Source of the DNA: Limonium bicolor
Lineage: Eukaryota; Streptophyta; Magnoliopsida; Caryophyllales; Plumbaginaceae
Length of the DNA: 64,000 bases
Direction: 5' to 3'
Assembly (NCBI GenBank): GCA_023374045.1
Contig: CM041779.1
Span: 269,982,062-270,046,061, forward strand
Both the position numbers and the translations under genes were made by a program. Shown piece after piece: positions 33,959 through 46,400 of this stretch; positions within the stretch are counted from its first letter, which is position 1; each line of letters opens with the position of its first letter. The notes under the pieces were generated by a model. That model saw only the letters and a list, made by a program, of their open reading frames with translations. It made no database searches and had not been told where the DNA came from.

Positions 33959-35689
33959 AAACTTCTTAATTTTTACTTGTTTTAATTTTAAGAAAGAGGG
34001 CTTAACTCGAAAATATTTATTTATGGCTTTATTACTGTGTTTGTTTACTTTCGTGCGCACTTTAATTTTCTGCACCTTCGCATCATATGAGAGCGAGGGT
34101 CCACACAAACCAATTTCACCCCGGGACCCGTTTGAGGGTCCCCTGTCAGTGACTCACACCTTTTAGGTGATGTGAATAAGCGGGGGAAAAGAGGAGGATG
34201 TCGTCTAACCACATCCCCTTAATACCTGGGCCTTAGCCCCAAGCGTTTTCCTGGCAGTGCCCTTACCTAGCCCATTGTTTGGTCAGTCAAAGACCCGACT
34301 GTAGACGCACGCCTTCAGGTGATGTGAAAAGAGTGGGGAAGCCCAAAGAGAATAGTGTGCAAGCCCTATTCCTTTGTGGTGACCTGGGCCCATGCCCCAA
34401 GCACCTCTCCGGATCGATCTATACCTGGTTTGATTTAAACATCTAGTGAGGACATGTTGAATTTGTGTGGGCCTTGTTTGCTTGTGTGATCGGCCCACTA
34501 CCCAACCTAGAAACTGATAGGAATTTCTCCTACATCAACCTAGGCCAACCCGAATTGTCAGTTATATTTGTTTGCAGCCTAAAGGCTCTGTTTGGTTTAA
34601 CATGTGAGTTATGTGGGCTTCAGCCCAAAAGTTTAGACTTAGGTGGTTTCTTTTTCAGCCCAATTTGGTTTATCCATTTAGTTCTAGGCCCGTAAAAGTC
34701 CACACCTAAAAGTAATCCATGAGACATGTAAACCAACCAAGCCTTCCACTGAAATTCTTCCGACCCAAGGCCTATTCTAGTATAGGAAAACTCATCACTT
34801 GGGCTTTAACCCAAAATCCTAGATCTAGGCATCATCTTTCAGGTTCAATCAGTACTACTCATTCAGGTTTCAGTCCAAATTCCAACCTAGGGTTTTGTTC
34901 AGCAATCATTCTAGCCCAAATACCACACTCATGACTCATTCTATTTGGGGCCCATAGACCAATTCATAGTTTTGGCCCATAAGCTTCGCTCTTAATCCAG
35001 AAGTTTGGCCCATAGCACAAAACATTTGAATCCAAGATAGGTTGCATAACTCATTCATTCCAGTTTCCAGCGTCAAGGCCCGACAAGAACATCAAACGAA
35101 TCTCAGACTTCAAGGTTTTCCCACTCGGTCCAGTGGCCCATTCACGGTTCGTGTGGCCTCCTTCATCCCGTTTGCTTCACTTCTAGATTAAGGGTATTCA
35201 GGCCCGCAAATCTATTCTATCCTAGGAGTCGCTCTAGCTCATGCACTTCACTCACAGCTTGGAAAAGATTCAGACCCGGGTTCCTCCTACATAACCCATA
35301 GGCATTCCTAGTTCAAACATTTTACGAGGCCTATTCGAAGCTCAAAAGGAAGACAATCACGGCCATCTCAATGGCGTCCCGACGGCCCAGAGCTCGAGTC
35401 TTCAGTATGTTGGCATCAGACAGCCCAACGTCACTATTTTAGAAGTTTTCTCGATTTGGTAGTTTTCTTTTCCCAGTCGTTCTTCCAACTTTTATGGTAG
35501 CTAGCTTCCTTTATCATTTTAGGTAGCTTTCTTAAGATTACAATTTTTGATGTTGTCTTTCCATTCATGAATTAGAGCATTGTTCCATTTTCATTATTTT
35601 TTGCATTTATTCACAAAACCAGAATACCAATAAATAAGTCATCACGTCATTTCACCCACATCCACTGCGTTCATCACATACACCCCATG
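33959..35689 (+). mobile_element. Leader region of the Ogre/Tat-like element
   Basis: Long leader without a recognisable gene. It contains a diverged duplication (about 34,157-34,245 against 34,316-34,405), each copy running from GGTGATGTGAA to CCTGGGCC..GCCCCAAGC, and repeated GGCCCATA-type words near 34,950-35,010. It is cut at 35,690 by another LTR. The gag and pol of this element are not in the window. Confidence 0.6.
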
Positions 35690-38600
35690 TGAAATACCCT
35701 AACCTTAAAAACATAAATTAATGATCTATTAATGATCTAAGATGGTTAATAAAAATCTAAATACCATTGGGGAACAATCTAAAAGATCTCAACAAGGCAA
35801 AACATGCTTTAAGATCGGTAAAGCCAAAAATGTCCTTTAAGACACCATAGAGATTGTATGACCTCAAATAGGATCCAAAGTGGATTCCTAAGTATTATAA
35901 TGAAGTAATGAACATTATAAAACCATTCTCAAAGGAAACCAAGCTCTAAAACTTGTTTTAACACAAAATGTGCTTTAAAATTCCTTGAAGCACATTTTTG
36001 AGAAAATTGACTTTCTGAGTGGGTTTTGAGTGGTGTTAAGCATTGGATTAGACCTTGATATACTAATGTACTATAATGTACCACATTGGGAGGTCTAAAT
36101 CCAAAATTTCAAAAACAAATCGAAAATATGGCATTCATTTGTGAATAGTAACCCAAATAGTGCATTTTTAAGCAAATTGACCAAGTTTGGTCAATGGTCA
36201 ATTAATTGACCCTTCTAACCCTTAGGCTGTCGGCAGGCAAGGAGGAAGGAAGACAGCTCACTCAGCATTAATGCTAAATATCTTCCTAATTTGATGAATC
36301 ACCTTGTTACTATTCCTTTTTCTACTTTTCAATCATTTAAGCTCATTTCTTTTCATTCCCTTGCCTCTTGTCCCATTCCATCCGAGCTCTCTGTATTACC
36401 AGACCCTCTCAAGCTGTGTTCTTGAGTGTGGAAGACAAATCAATCTCTTAAGCACCTAAGGTAATGGTTTAAGGCATATTTTAGCTCTTTTTCTTCATCT
36501 CTTCATTACCTACACTTGGAGCTCATGATCTATCACTTTCCATGGCTCATTCTCATTGTTTTAAGGCTACAACAAACACCAATCTCGGCTGAAGCAAGTA
36601 TAGGGACCAAGGTTTCCAAAATTTGCATTTTAAGGTAAAAACATACCTTAAGCATCTCCTTTCTTCATACGGTTTTCTTCTCTTGATTTTTATGAGTTTA
36701 TACACTCAGAATCTTCATATTTACATGTTCATTCAGTTGGTTAACCATTTGGAGCAAGGGTGGCCGAAATTCAAAGGAAATACCATTCTTTAAAGCATTT
36801 TGCCAAGGTGAAACCTATTACCATAGCAGCTTGTTGTTGTCTAGCTATTTCCTATGTTTATATGGTGAATTTAACACCATGTGGTGTGTTTTATTCAGGC
36901 CGAAATCCTTTGGAAACTTCCTTGCATTTTTAAGGTGATTTTTGCCTTAAATCTTACATTAATTGTTCTTTATGGTTAAGCTCATGCTTGGAGTATAACC
37001 ATATCTTATTTTGGTGTATTAAACATGTCTAAATGATGTGATGATTTTTCCTCCAAGCTGCCGAGTTGTTACAAGGATAAACCAAGGTATAAACACCTTA
37101 AAACTTATGATTTTATGATTTCTTAGCATATATATTTATTATGTCGAGAGTGGAGTTAAATATATGGGTTATATTAACCTAAGTATGGAAAAAAATGACT
37201 AAGATAAATTAAGCTAGTCATTTAAGTGATTTAATTAACATAATGGTCAAATTATGACATTATGTGGAAAAATAAAAACTACAGCAAGGCCGTGTTTATT
37301 GTATAAATTGAGCTATTTATGTGTAATTTTATGTTATAAAGCAAAGTTGTAATAAGGCCATGCCATTAGGCCATTTTAATTTAAGTTTAAAGCTTATTTA
37401 GTTTAATTTATGCTTATATAATTAAGTTTGGGGGTCAAATGGTAATTACTAGTAAAATATAAAGATGTGGGCTTATTTTAGAGGAGTTTAGGGTTTTTAA
37501 ATGAATTTAATAAAAATTATAACATTTTATAAAGTTTTTGGTCAAAATTGTAAAAATAGAAAACTATAGGGTATATTGGGTAATTACCGAAAGTTTGGCT
37601 CCAATTTGGTATTATAAGTCAAAGTTGACTATATAGGAGACTTTGACCAAGTTTGGAGAATTTAAGAATTTAAAGTACTACCTTATATTAAGATAGTCAT
37701 TAAATTGTAAAAGACTTATAAGAGATGGGGTTATATTGTGATTTCCGAAAACTTGGGGTACTAAATAGAATTTATAACATACCTTAGGTTATTAGGAACT
37801 TTTAGAAGTTTATTTGGTTAAATTTGGAGTTTATATGAATTATATAAGTATAATATATGATATTTCATGACATTGTTACAAATGGGTAACATATGTGTAA
37901 AAACCGAGATTTATAGGAAGTATAAGATTAGAAATGATATTTATAACCTTTTGGTATAGTTTGGGAATTTTTGGAGTTATATATATAAGGTTTTATATAG
38001 ATATATGTATAATATATAGTTTTAATGACATTAGAAAACTATGTATTATAAATTGGGGTGGATTCGTAATTTATGGAAGTTTAGTGGGAAATAAAAAAAA
38101 CGAGAGTTTATGGGTTTTGGTAATTTGTAACAATTTATAACTATAGGTTATAATTGTTTTAATGACATAAATGTCATAATATATGTTATATAACTATAAT
38201 ATAACACTATATAAATTATGTGGTGGATTTTGTAAATATTTAAGAAAATAGGTGCTGTTCAGAAATATGGGCATTTTTAAATAAAAATTTATAATATGGT
38301 TTTAATGTTATAAGGGTGTAACATTTATAATATAAGAAATATTCATTAAAGAGAATGAATATATTATAAAGACTTACCATATAATCAATTGTCCCATAAT
38401 ACATGTATATAAATAAATATATGTTATGGAGTGGAAAAATATAATATGGTTTAATAACTATATATTATGATAATTGAAATGATATAAGATAAAGAGAAAA
38501 GAATTACAAACGTTGGATATGGAAATTCTAATGTTAGGAGTATACATGAAATAATAAGGATTTATAAATAATCCAAAGTATTTTTACATAAGAATTATAC

Positions 38601-39780
38601 TCCATTATATTTGGAAAAAACAACCTTGGGAAAATAAATACCAAGGTGAAGTGTATAATATATGATAAGAATTATACATACAATATAGAAACAAACTATA
38701 TAATATACAAAGGTATATTAAATTACATGCGATAACAAGTTCAAACATTAAGTATATTAATATACGAGACAAGACTACGCATGTAATATAACATTTTTCC
38801 AATCCCGAGTTAAAACCGAAAACCCAATAAACGTTGACAGTTAATAACGGGGGATTAACTGGGAGGTATTAGTGACGGTACGGGGTACCGTAGAGTTATG
38901 TTGTTATACGGGATTCTAATCAGTAGCGTTATGTTTTATTAGACTACTAGAGACGACACGGGGAGCATCGGATCTAGCTGATTCATACTCCACAGTTATA
39001 CAGTTAGGGTGAACGGTATGTTGTTACATGTCTCTGATTGTCTCTGAGGGCTCCCTCAGTTCAGACTTCTGTGTAATCTGTGATAAGATTGTTTGTCTGA
39101 ATGTGTGAATAAATATGCATGAACTGTATATTTTTAGCTGCTTATTATTTACTGTTGTTGTGTTAACAGTATTGGTTCGTATGTATGAACTTATATATAT
39201 AAAACGAACTAGCGGCTATGGTGCTATCTTATATGCAATATAAGGATCGTCAGAAAAACGTTGTAGCACTAGGATAATAAGATATACATATTATCCGAGA
39301 CTTTAATACGGAGCACTGGCCTTTCTAAACACCGCTCTCGTATCTATCACTGGATCCCGAGTTTACAGACTCCGGATTGGACTATTGACCTTAGTCTGCT
39401 GTGTTAGAAAATTTGGTAATGCGATGCGATGGTACAATTAATTAAACATAACAAAGCCAAGAGGATGTGGCTCTTGGTGCGCGCTGTGATCACAAAAACG
39501 ATACTAGGATGTCCGCGTACGGGTCCGCAAGTATCAAGAAAATTTCCCGTGAGCTAGGATGACTCGTTGGTCGGAGACTCTACCGCTGGAGTGGCTACTG
39601 CCGTGGGTGTCCCGCCATAGTATATGGGTAATTTAGAGACTCGTCGTTTTTAACGAGGCGTTGTCACTAGGTATAACTGAACACTTATTACAGTTGAGAC
39701 TTGTACAGTGGCAAACAATATTGGTTTCTATACCAAGGACGGGAGATGATACTAGTTTATTATTCTTTAGTCATTATGCA
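35690..39780 (+). repeat. LTR B, + strand, large AT-rich LTR of the family 1/A superfamily (3' end missing)
   Basis: It starts TGAAATACCCTAACC inside the Ogre-like leader. The order of recognisable blocks follows family 1 LTRs but at high divergence: GCACATTTTTGAGAAAATTGAC near 35,985, CTCCAAGCTGCCG..GGTATAAACACCTTAAA near 37,050, and the GTATGTTGTTACATG..TCCTAA region near 39,010. No GTGTTACA end or primer site is found, so about 0.6 kb of its 3' end appears lost. The junction near 39,780 is approximate. No genes are recognised. Confidence 0.6.
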
Positions 39781-41963
39781 TTTTCCTTGTAATAATGCTA
39801 ACACTTGTAATGTTTTCCTCTAGGTTTCTAGGTGGTGGTTCATACCTAGTGTAACCACTATGCCAAATGTTTCCTTCACCACTATAACATCATCTCCCAA
39901 GCATCTCTCTCTCTACCTAAAATTCTTTTAAACATTTACTTAGGGTTCCTTAACAAGTCTAAACTTCCATCATCATCACATTATTTCCTTCCTAGTTGTG
40001 CACCAACATTTGCCTAAGTCCTAAATACTCGAATACATTCTCTTGATTCCTAAATCTTCCATGGTGATACCTAAGTCATCATAAGTCATTAAAACACCTT
40101 AACTTCACCCTTTTTCATCAAGACAACCCATAGAACACTCCTAGTACTTCCTTAGTCATTAAATTCCCTTAGGATATCTCAAACACTTAAACTCTCCTTT
40201 AAATTTTGCCATGGGTTCTCTAGTATATAGTACCTCCTAACACATGGTTTTTCTCCATCAAACAACCAATACCACACAAATTCTCATCACAATAGCTTAA
40301 CACCCAATTACACCAAAACCACACCACATCATCATATAGTGCTTAAACTTAAAATACTTGGCACTTAGGCCCTTAAACAACAATAATCTTAACCACTGAA
40401 TTTCCACATATATTTGCCTTCAACCTGCGAATACACTCAACAAGGCTCCCATTGAAATAAAATGCTTCTTGTACTTCACCTTTATATTCTTAAACTATCT
40501 CTTTTCTCATTTGCTCCTTAGTCACAAGTTCACAAGAATAGTCATTGTTTCTCCTAGGTTTTATAGCACCTTCCCAATATAAACTCTACACTAAACTCAT
40601 CATATACCCACATCTCATTCCCTTAAACAACAAGACACCTTAAGGTAAGTAATTTACCTTGTTTTCTCACAAGCTTAAAAGCTTTTCTCCTTAGGTTTTC
40701 TTTGTTCAATCTCGGTCACCAATGTGATTCTCCTTGCCAATGTTCTAACCAATATCCAATGACTCCAATGAGTACTAGATAACACATTAACCCTAAGGAA
40801 CAAACCCTAGGTTTAAAAATATGTTTTAAGGTATTAATGTGATTGTTTTACCTTGGTTTCTCAAGACAACTTGGATGTGAAGCAAGAAGGACCTCCTCTC
40901 TCCTTTGAAGAGTAGAAACAAGCTAGAACAAGGCATAAACATGGAGTCCCATGAGTATATATTTTCGGCCAAGTGAAGAAAATGGTGGAAACCTAGATTT
41001 TCTTACACTTTCTTTACCTTAAGAGAATGGAGATGCCAATGGAGTCTCCAAACTTGAATTTCCTCCTCTAATGGTGGTTTGACTTGGCACCAAAATGAAG
41101 CTCTTGAAGTTTTGAAAAGATAGGAAGAAGGAGCTTGAGCTAACTAAGAGGAATATGTATTTTGTTTTGGATTTGGAGCTTAAATGAGCAAGTGGTGTGC
41201 AAGAGAAGGTGGAGCTTTCATGGAGGTGAGATCTACGTGAATGGAGAAGAGAAAGAGAGCAAGAAATCGTGGGCAACAAGGGAAAATGAAGAAGTGAGGA
41301 GAGAGGTAAGCAAATGTGATATTTATCTTAAAAGGTGAATATTGTTTTATGCTTTATAACTTACTTATTTTGCTTTCTTTACTTAGTTAGATAAGTGTGG
41401 TGAGTCACACTTAAAGAAACCGGCCCCCTTTAGTGAATGAGGTAGTTTAGTCTTTGTTGACCAAATGTCTCACTTATATAGACTTATGTTATAAACTAGC
41501 TTAATAAATTCACTATTCATCAAAAACAAGGCACATTGTTGTGAAATTTTTGATTTCCCATTGATATAGACCTCCAAATGTGATACTATATAGTACACAT
41601 ATTAATTAAAGAGTAATTATGGACATTTAGCCATTCAAAACTCATTTACAAGACAATTTTTCAAAAACGTGCTTTAAGACTCCTTAAAGCACATTTTGTA
41701 TTTTAACTTGTTTTCAAGCTTGGTTTTCTTTGGTAATTGACTTAAAATGACCATTAGGATATTACTAAGGTCTTAGAACAATATTTGGGTACTCTCCCAT
41801 GTCTCTCCAAGCTTAGAGCACGTTTTTGCTTAAACTGCTCTTTTTGGTGTTTCCTTATATTTTCTTTGATTAGAAATGTTTCTTAATGTTTCTAAGGCAT
41901 TATTTAGCCTTCTTATATCTTGGTTTATCATTTAAACACCATATCTAAGTTTGGGGTATTTCA
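39781..41963 (-). repeat. LTR D, - strand fragment of the same superfamily
   Basis: On the minus strand it starts TGAAATACCCCAAACTTAG at 41,963. It contains the paired GTGCTTTAAG / CTTAAAGCAC words seen at the same distance in family 1 LTRs (41,669-41,695 on + strand). It differs from element C's LTR start, so it is not that element's 3' LTR. The lower boundary is uncertain. No genes are recognised. Confidence 0.5.
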
Positions 41964-43432
41964 ATGGATCAGATGAATCATATGTTCAACCTAGGTTAAA
42001 TATATTTTAATAATAGTACCCTTCCAAACTAGGGGTTCCCAGTCTGAATCCTACGGTTTGGTGACAAGACAGTCAAAACTTATGGTTTGTTTCTATCTCT
42101 TAGATACATGGTTAATCCACAAACTCATTGGCTTCCAAAAATAGATTGCTTAGGTGTATAAAATAGAGGATTTATAACCATAGAGACTGGTACATCTCGT
42201 TAGGAAAGTTCACGTGTAAAACGTTTGCTACAAGTCAAGGGGTATGTCTTCCCACCTTTAAGTTTGACATTCACTCACCTTTAGTGTATATATGAATTCA
42301 AACTCTCAATATAGCTTACTCTGCCTCCATAGAGAGTCTTTGGTTACTATGATCAAATAAAAATTTATAGTATATTGGGAGGTAACTTTATTTTGTTCTC
42401 ATGCGTTCTTTACTTACATTCCCAAATTGAGCTGTCATAGAAGACATATGCTCGTATAAATCCATAAGGATGAAGTAGGACATGTTCCTCAAAATAGGGT
42501 AGGTATATTTTATGATACTCATCCCTCTGAAATATATATCAATACTCTTCAAAAGTTTTTAGGTTAATAACCTCCCAATTATGTGTATATATATATGTAG
42601 CACTTGGCATTGCTAAATAAGTATTTTTCCTCACTTCTGAAAAATATAAGTCTAATGTTTGTTCTTTTCTCACTATTCATTAGGAGTCCAGCATTGTCAC
42701 TGTAATGATACTAGCTGAGACCCTAGGTAATTGAGCGGTATTACATCCCGTGTTTATTTACGTTGGATGTTTAGTTACATATAGTGAGACTCTGTAATGA
42801 TTTTCCTTGATATTATCATTGGTTATTTTGTAGGACTACACTTATAGTCATATTTCAAGGTTTCGCACGATTTTCTCGTAAGGAATTGTAAGATCTTCCA
42901 GTCCCGCACTGGGCAGCAAGCTCAGTGCCTGGGTATCCCATAAATTTCAGTGTTTTCTTTTTCTGTGTAGTTCTTCATTCTCTTTCATTTGGTTCACTGG
43001 AGCAGCACTTGTTGTAGCAAGTGCGCCATGCAGGTTGGATCATCATGCAGTTGATGTCCATTGAGATATATTTTTACTCCATCATCACTGTATACTTGGC
43101 GGTATTGTCAGCCTTTCTGGTTATCATCGGTATAGCTTCACTGTTATTCGTCGTCAGCTCCCGTGTAAATGACAGTTGGTGTCGTACGCTTCAACAAACC
43201 CTTTCGCCAGTTCAGATAGTCTTAGGCATTTGTTTTAATTAATGTATTCCTTTTCATGACATCTGCTCGTTATTTAGGCAGGTCATAGTTTGTAGTTACT
43301 GTAAGTTTGAACAGTTATTAACGCCCTTCGGCGGACCAAGTAAAAACTAACTTGCTACTCCTCACTGTTCTATCACACACCCTGTATCCCAAGGCTAATT
43401 TCGGTTGTATTCAGATCTCAGAGCGCAACTAC
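41964..43432 (-). mobile_element. Internal region of element C (LARD-like, no gag or pol)
   Basis: On the minus strand it follows element C's primer site. The gag start context GCAGATGTCATGAAAAGG is visible at about 43,265-43,248, close to element A's CAGATGTCAGGAAGAGG, but the third codon is TGA and no gag domain follows. The GCACTTG stem-loop (43,005-43,024) is kept. Nothing else is coding. It is cut at 41,963 by LTR D. Confidence 0.6.
43005..43024. repeat. GCACTTG stem-loop in element C
   Basis: GCACTTG-TTGTAG-CAAGTGC, a perfect 7-bp stem with a 6-nt loop. Read on the minus strand it follows GCATGGC, as in family 1 (18,942-18,970). Confidence 0.6.
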
Positions 43433-43444
43433 GCTCTGATACCA
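43433..43444 (-). other. Primer binding site of element C, tRNA-iMet type
   Basis: TGGTATCAGAGC on the minus strand, five bases after the LTR end. Confidence 0.9.
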
Positions 43445-43449
43445 CTTTT

Positions 43450-46400
43450 TGTAACACCCCAACCCGAAACTCCATAACCTGTACGATGATAGCTCCCAAA
43501 GATAACTAGAAATGCAGCGGAAAATATATACATAACAACGGGTGGTGCTACAACGCCGCTAGTCACCCATGTGACTAACAAGGCTAACTCCAAAATAACT
43601 TACAAATGCTACGGTCTGAGCGCTGAATACAAACCTCTTAAAACAACAAAAGTCAATAATAAAAGTACAGTACTTGTAAAATGATTCCGGTGATAACAGT
43701 CCCCTGTCTTAATTCTACCCCGCCTACACTCGGTCGGGCAATCTCTTCTTTCTTCAGGTACCTGGAATTGTTTAGCCATGAAATGGCTCAGCAAAATAAT
43801 TTGCCGGTATGAAAAACGTGCAGCCCACAAGCTACTGGGTCACACCAACTATTTTGTCGAATACATGCAAGTCATTTTTATAAAGCTGTAAATAAGCATC
43901 ATAGCATAATCATAACAAACATCCATACAAGGATAACAATGTCACACAGAACGAGACTGCAAAAGGTCAAGTTAGATGTCCTGTAATTATTCACCAGTAG
44001 TCAGATCCTCACAATGGGACTAACATGTATATAAGAGTACCTCACAGCAGTGGAGGTATAGTGACCTCGTTAAACTCCTTCATGGAGTAAGATGGTCGGG
44101 TATGATAAACCCTTAGACGAGATGGGACTCTCGTACAAATAGGTGGGTAATAAGTCCCTCAGAAGATAACGTAGTTAACTCCTGTACTGACAATGGTGGG
44201 AATCGAACCCTCGAGAGAAGTGAAGTCTTCCTCTTAACTTGAACTGTTCCGGTACGCAGCCGGTGAGTGACATAGTGCACCCAAAACTCCCGTCGCGACG
44301 TAAATTGAATAGGAGACGACCTGTGACAGGTACAGCTCCGGTAGCATGCATGGCCAGATCCAACTGGGCTCCTCGTTCTCGTAGTATCGAATTGTTAAAT
44401 GTCACTCAAGGACGTTAAACAAGAATACAATGTGTATTGTCAGTTGTCACGTTTAGGACAACGGCGTTTGTTATCAAGTGAAGTTAGTGAGAAACTTGAG
44501 TACAAGTTCTCGGTATAATAAAGCGCAGGTATTTACTCCACTGGTAATGTAGTGATGTATGCGTGGAACATACACGTTACAGTTAGCATCATCACACACA
44601 TAGAATAACACAACAGTGCACAAGGGTAATACAACATTTTACAACAATTATCTTGGTCGTTATTTCAAACAACAGATAGCACACAAGCCGGTGTAATCCG
44701 GTAGAAAGCAGACTGCAAGAATTCCATACCGTTCACCGTAGACTGTACTTGTTTAGTTCCCGGTCAACGTTTGGTCAAACAATGTCCTAGAATAGGATTT
44801 AACTGAGAGTGTTAATTTACGTAACTCTCGTATAGTGATTTTATTGTTTCATGAAACGATTCCATATTCGTTATTTCATGTGAGGTTTATTTCTTTGTAC
44901 TTAGGTAGTTTCTTTAACCTCTTAACCTTATTAATAATTAAGGTATTTATATATTTCCAAATCATGTAGTCTTAATTTATAAAACCTATATGGTGTGGTA
45001 ATTTCTTTTAATTACCTTATGATTTAATGTATAACTTATTTGTTATTTCTTTTGATTTATTTTAAAATCCTTTAATGTATATGACTATATATTCATGTAC
45101 CATTTATGTTACATGTTTTACAATTGTCTCATTGACATAACAACTTCATACTTTCCCCAATATATTTATATGTCACACATAGACATAATATTCTTATAAT
45201 TCTTTGTTATTCTCCGCTTAACCATAAATAATATTTATTGGTTACAATTAAATTTCTTATAACTATATAACCATAGTTTTAAATCCTATAATTCCTTATA
45301 TTCATTTCCTTCTTGATTTACTTGAAAATCTTAACTGTGTAAGTTTTATACACATGTATTATTTATGATACATACTTATATTTGTCTAAATGACATATCA
45401 ACTTAATAAATTCTCAAGTTATATTTACGCGTTACGCATGGGCATATTTCTCCCATATCTTTTATTAATTACTAACTAACTCCAAATAATATTATTTCTT
45501 TTACAAGTGAATTACTTGTACTTATACATCTTATAGTTTTTATTTCATAAATCCTTAAATCACAGTTTCCTTTTCTATATTTCCTAAATACCCATATAGG
45601 ACCTACAAATATTTTTAATCCCATAAATACAACATACTTTTCGGTTATTATATTATAACCACATTTATTTCTTAAACTTTACATTATACTCCAAAATACA
45701 TTATAATACATAGTTTTATTTTCTTAATTAATTAATTAACCAAACCATCTCAAAAAAATTCGGTATTTATTATTTGAATACCTTAACTTTTATAAATTAC
45801 CAAATCAGCCCTTAACCTTTCGGTATTGACTAATAACTTTCTATAATTACATTTTATCCCCAAAACTTTATATAAATTATATATTCACTTATAAACTATA
45901 GTTTTAATATTTAATTTCCTTAATAACCAAGTGGACATTTATATTTTCACAAATTATGATTTCGGCCCATATAAAATTTGGTTTTATATTTAAACTCTTA
46001 TAAATTACATATCCACCCCAAAACTACTATAAACTTAATATTTCATGTCATAAATTATTTTAACCCAAACTTTTCAGTCTACACTTTGACCATAGTCTAA
46101 TTACATACTTAATACATTAATATAACCATAAACTCATACGATTTTCGGTTTTACACCTATCTTCCCAAAAATTACAAAATAGCCCCAAAACTTTATAAAT
46201 TGTTATCTTAACTACTAAACACTTATTTAATTCAACCAAAATTCATAATATTAATTCTCACACTATATTATATTATAATTATGCCATGGACACACTTAAT
46301 TCTCGGTAATCACCTAATTCACCCCAAACTTTATAAAAATATATTTTTACCACATAACTTATTAAACTAGTCATTTAAACACTAGTAATTATTTTTAGCT

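Noticed and set aside
41019..41279. 86-codon minus-strand frame in LTR D
   Set aside because: Ser/Leu/Phe-rich reading of a purine-rich strand within an LTR; no start context, domain or conserved counterpart.
39781..41963. 3' LTR of element C
   Set aside because: Its first 150 bases differ clearly from element C's LTR start at 49,299 and no polypurine tract precedes it, so it is more likely a separate LTR.
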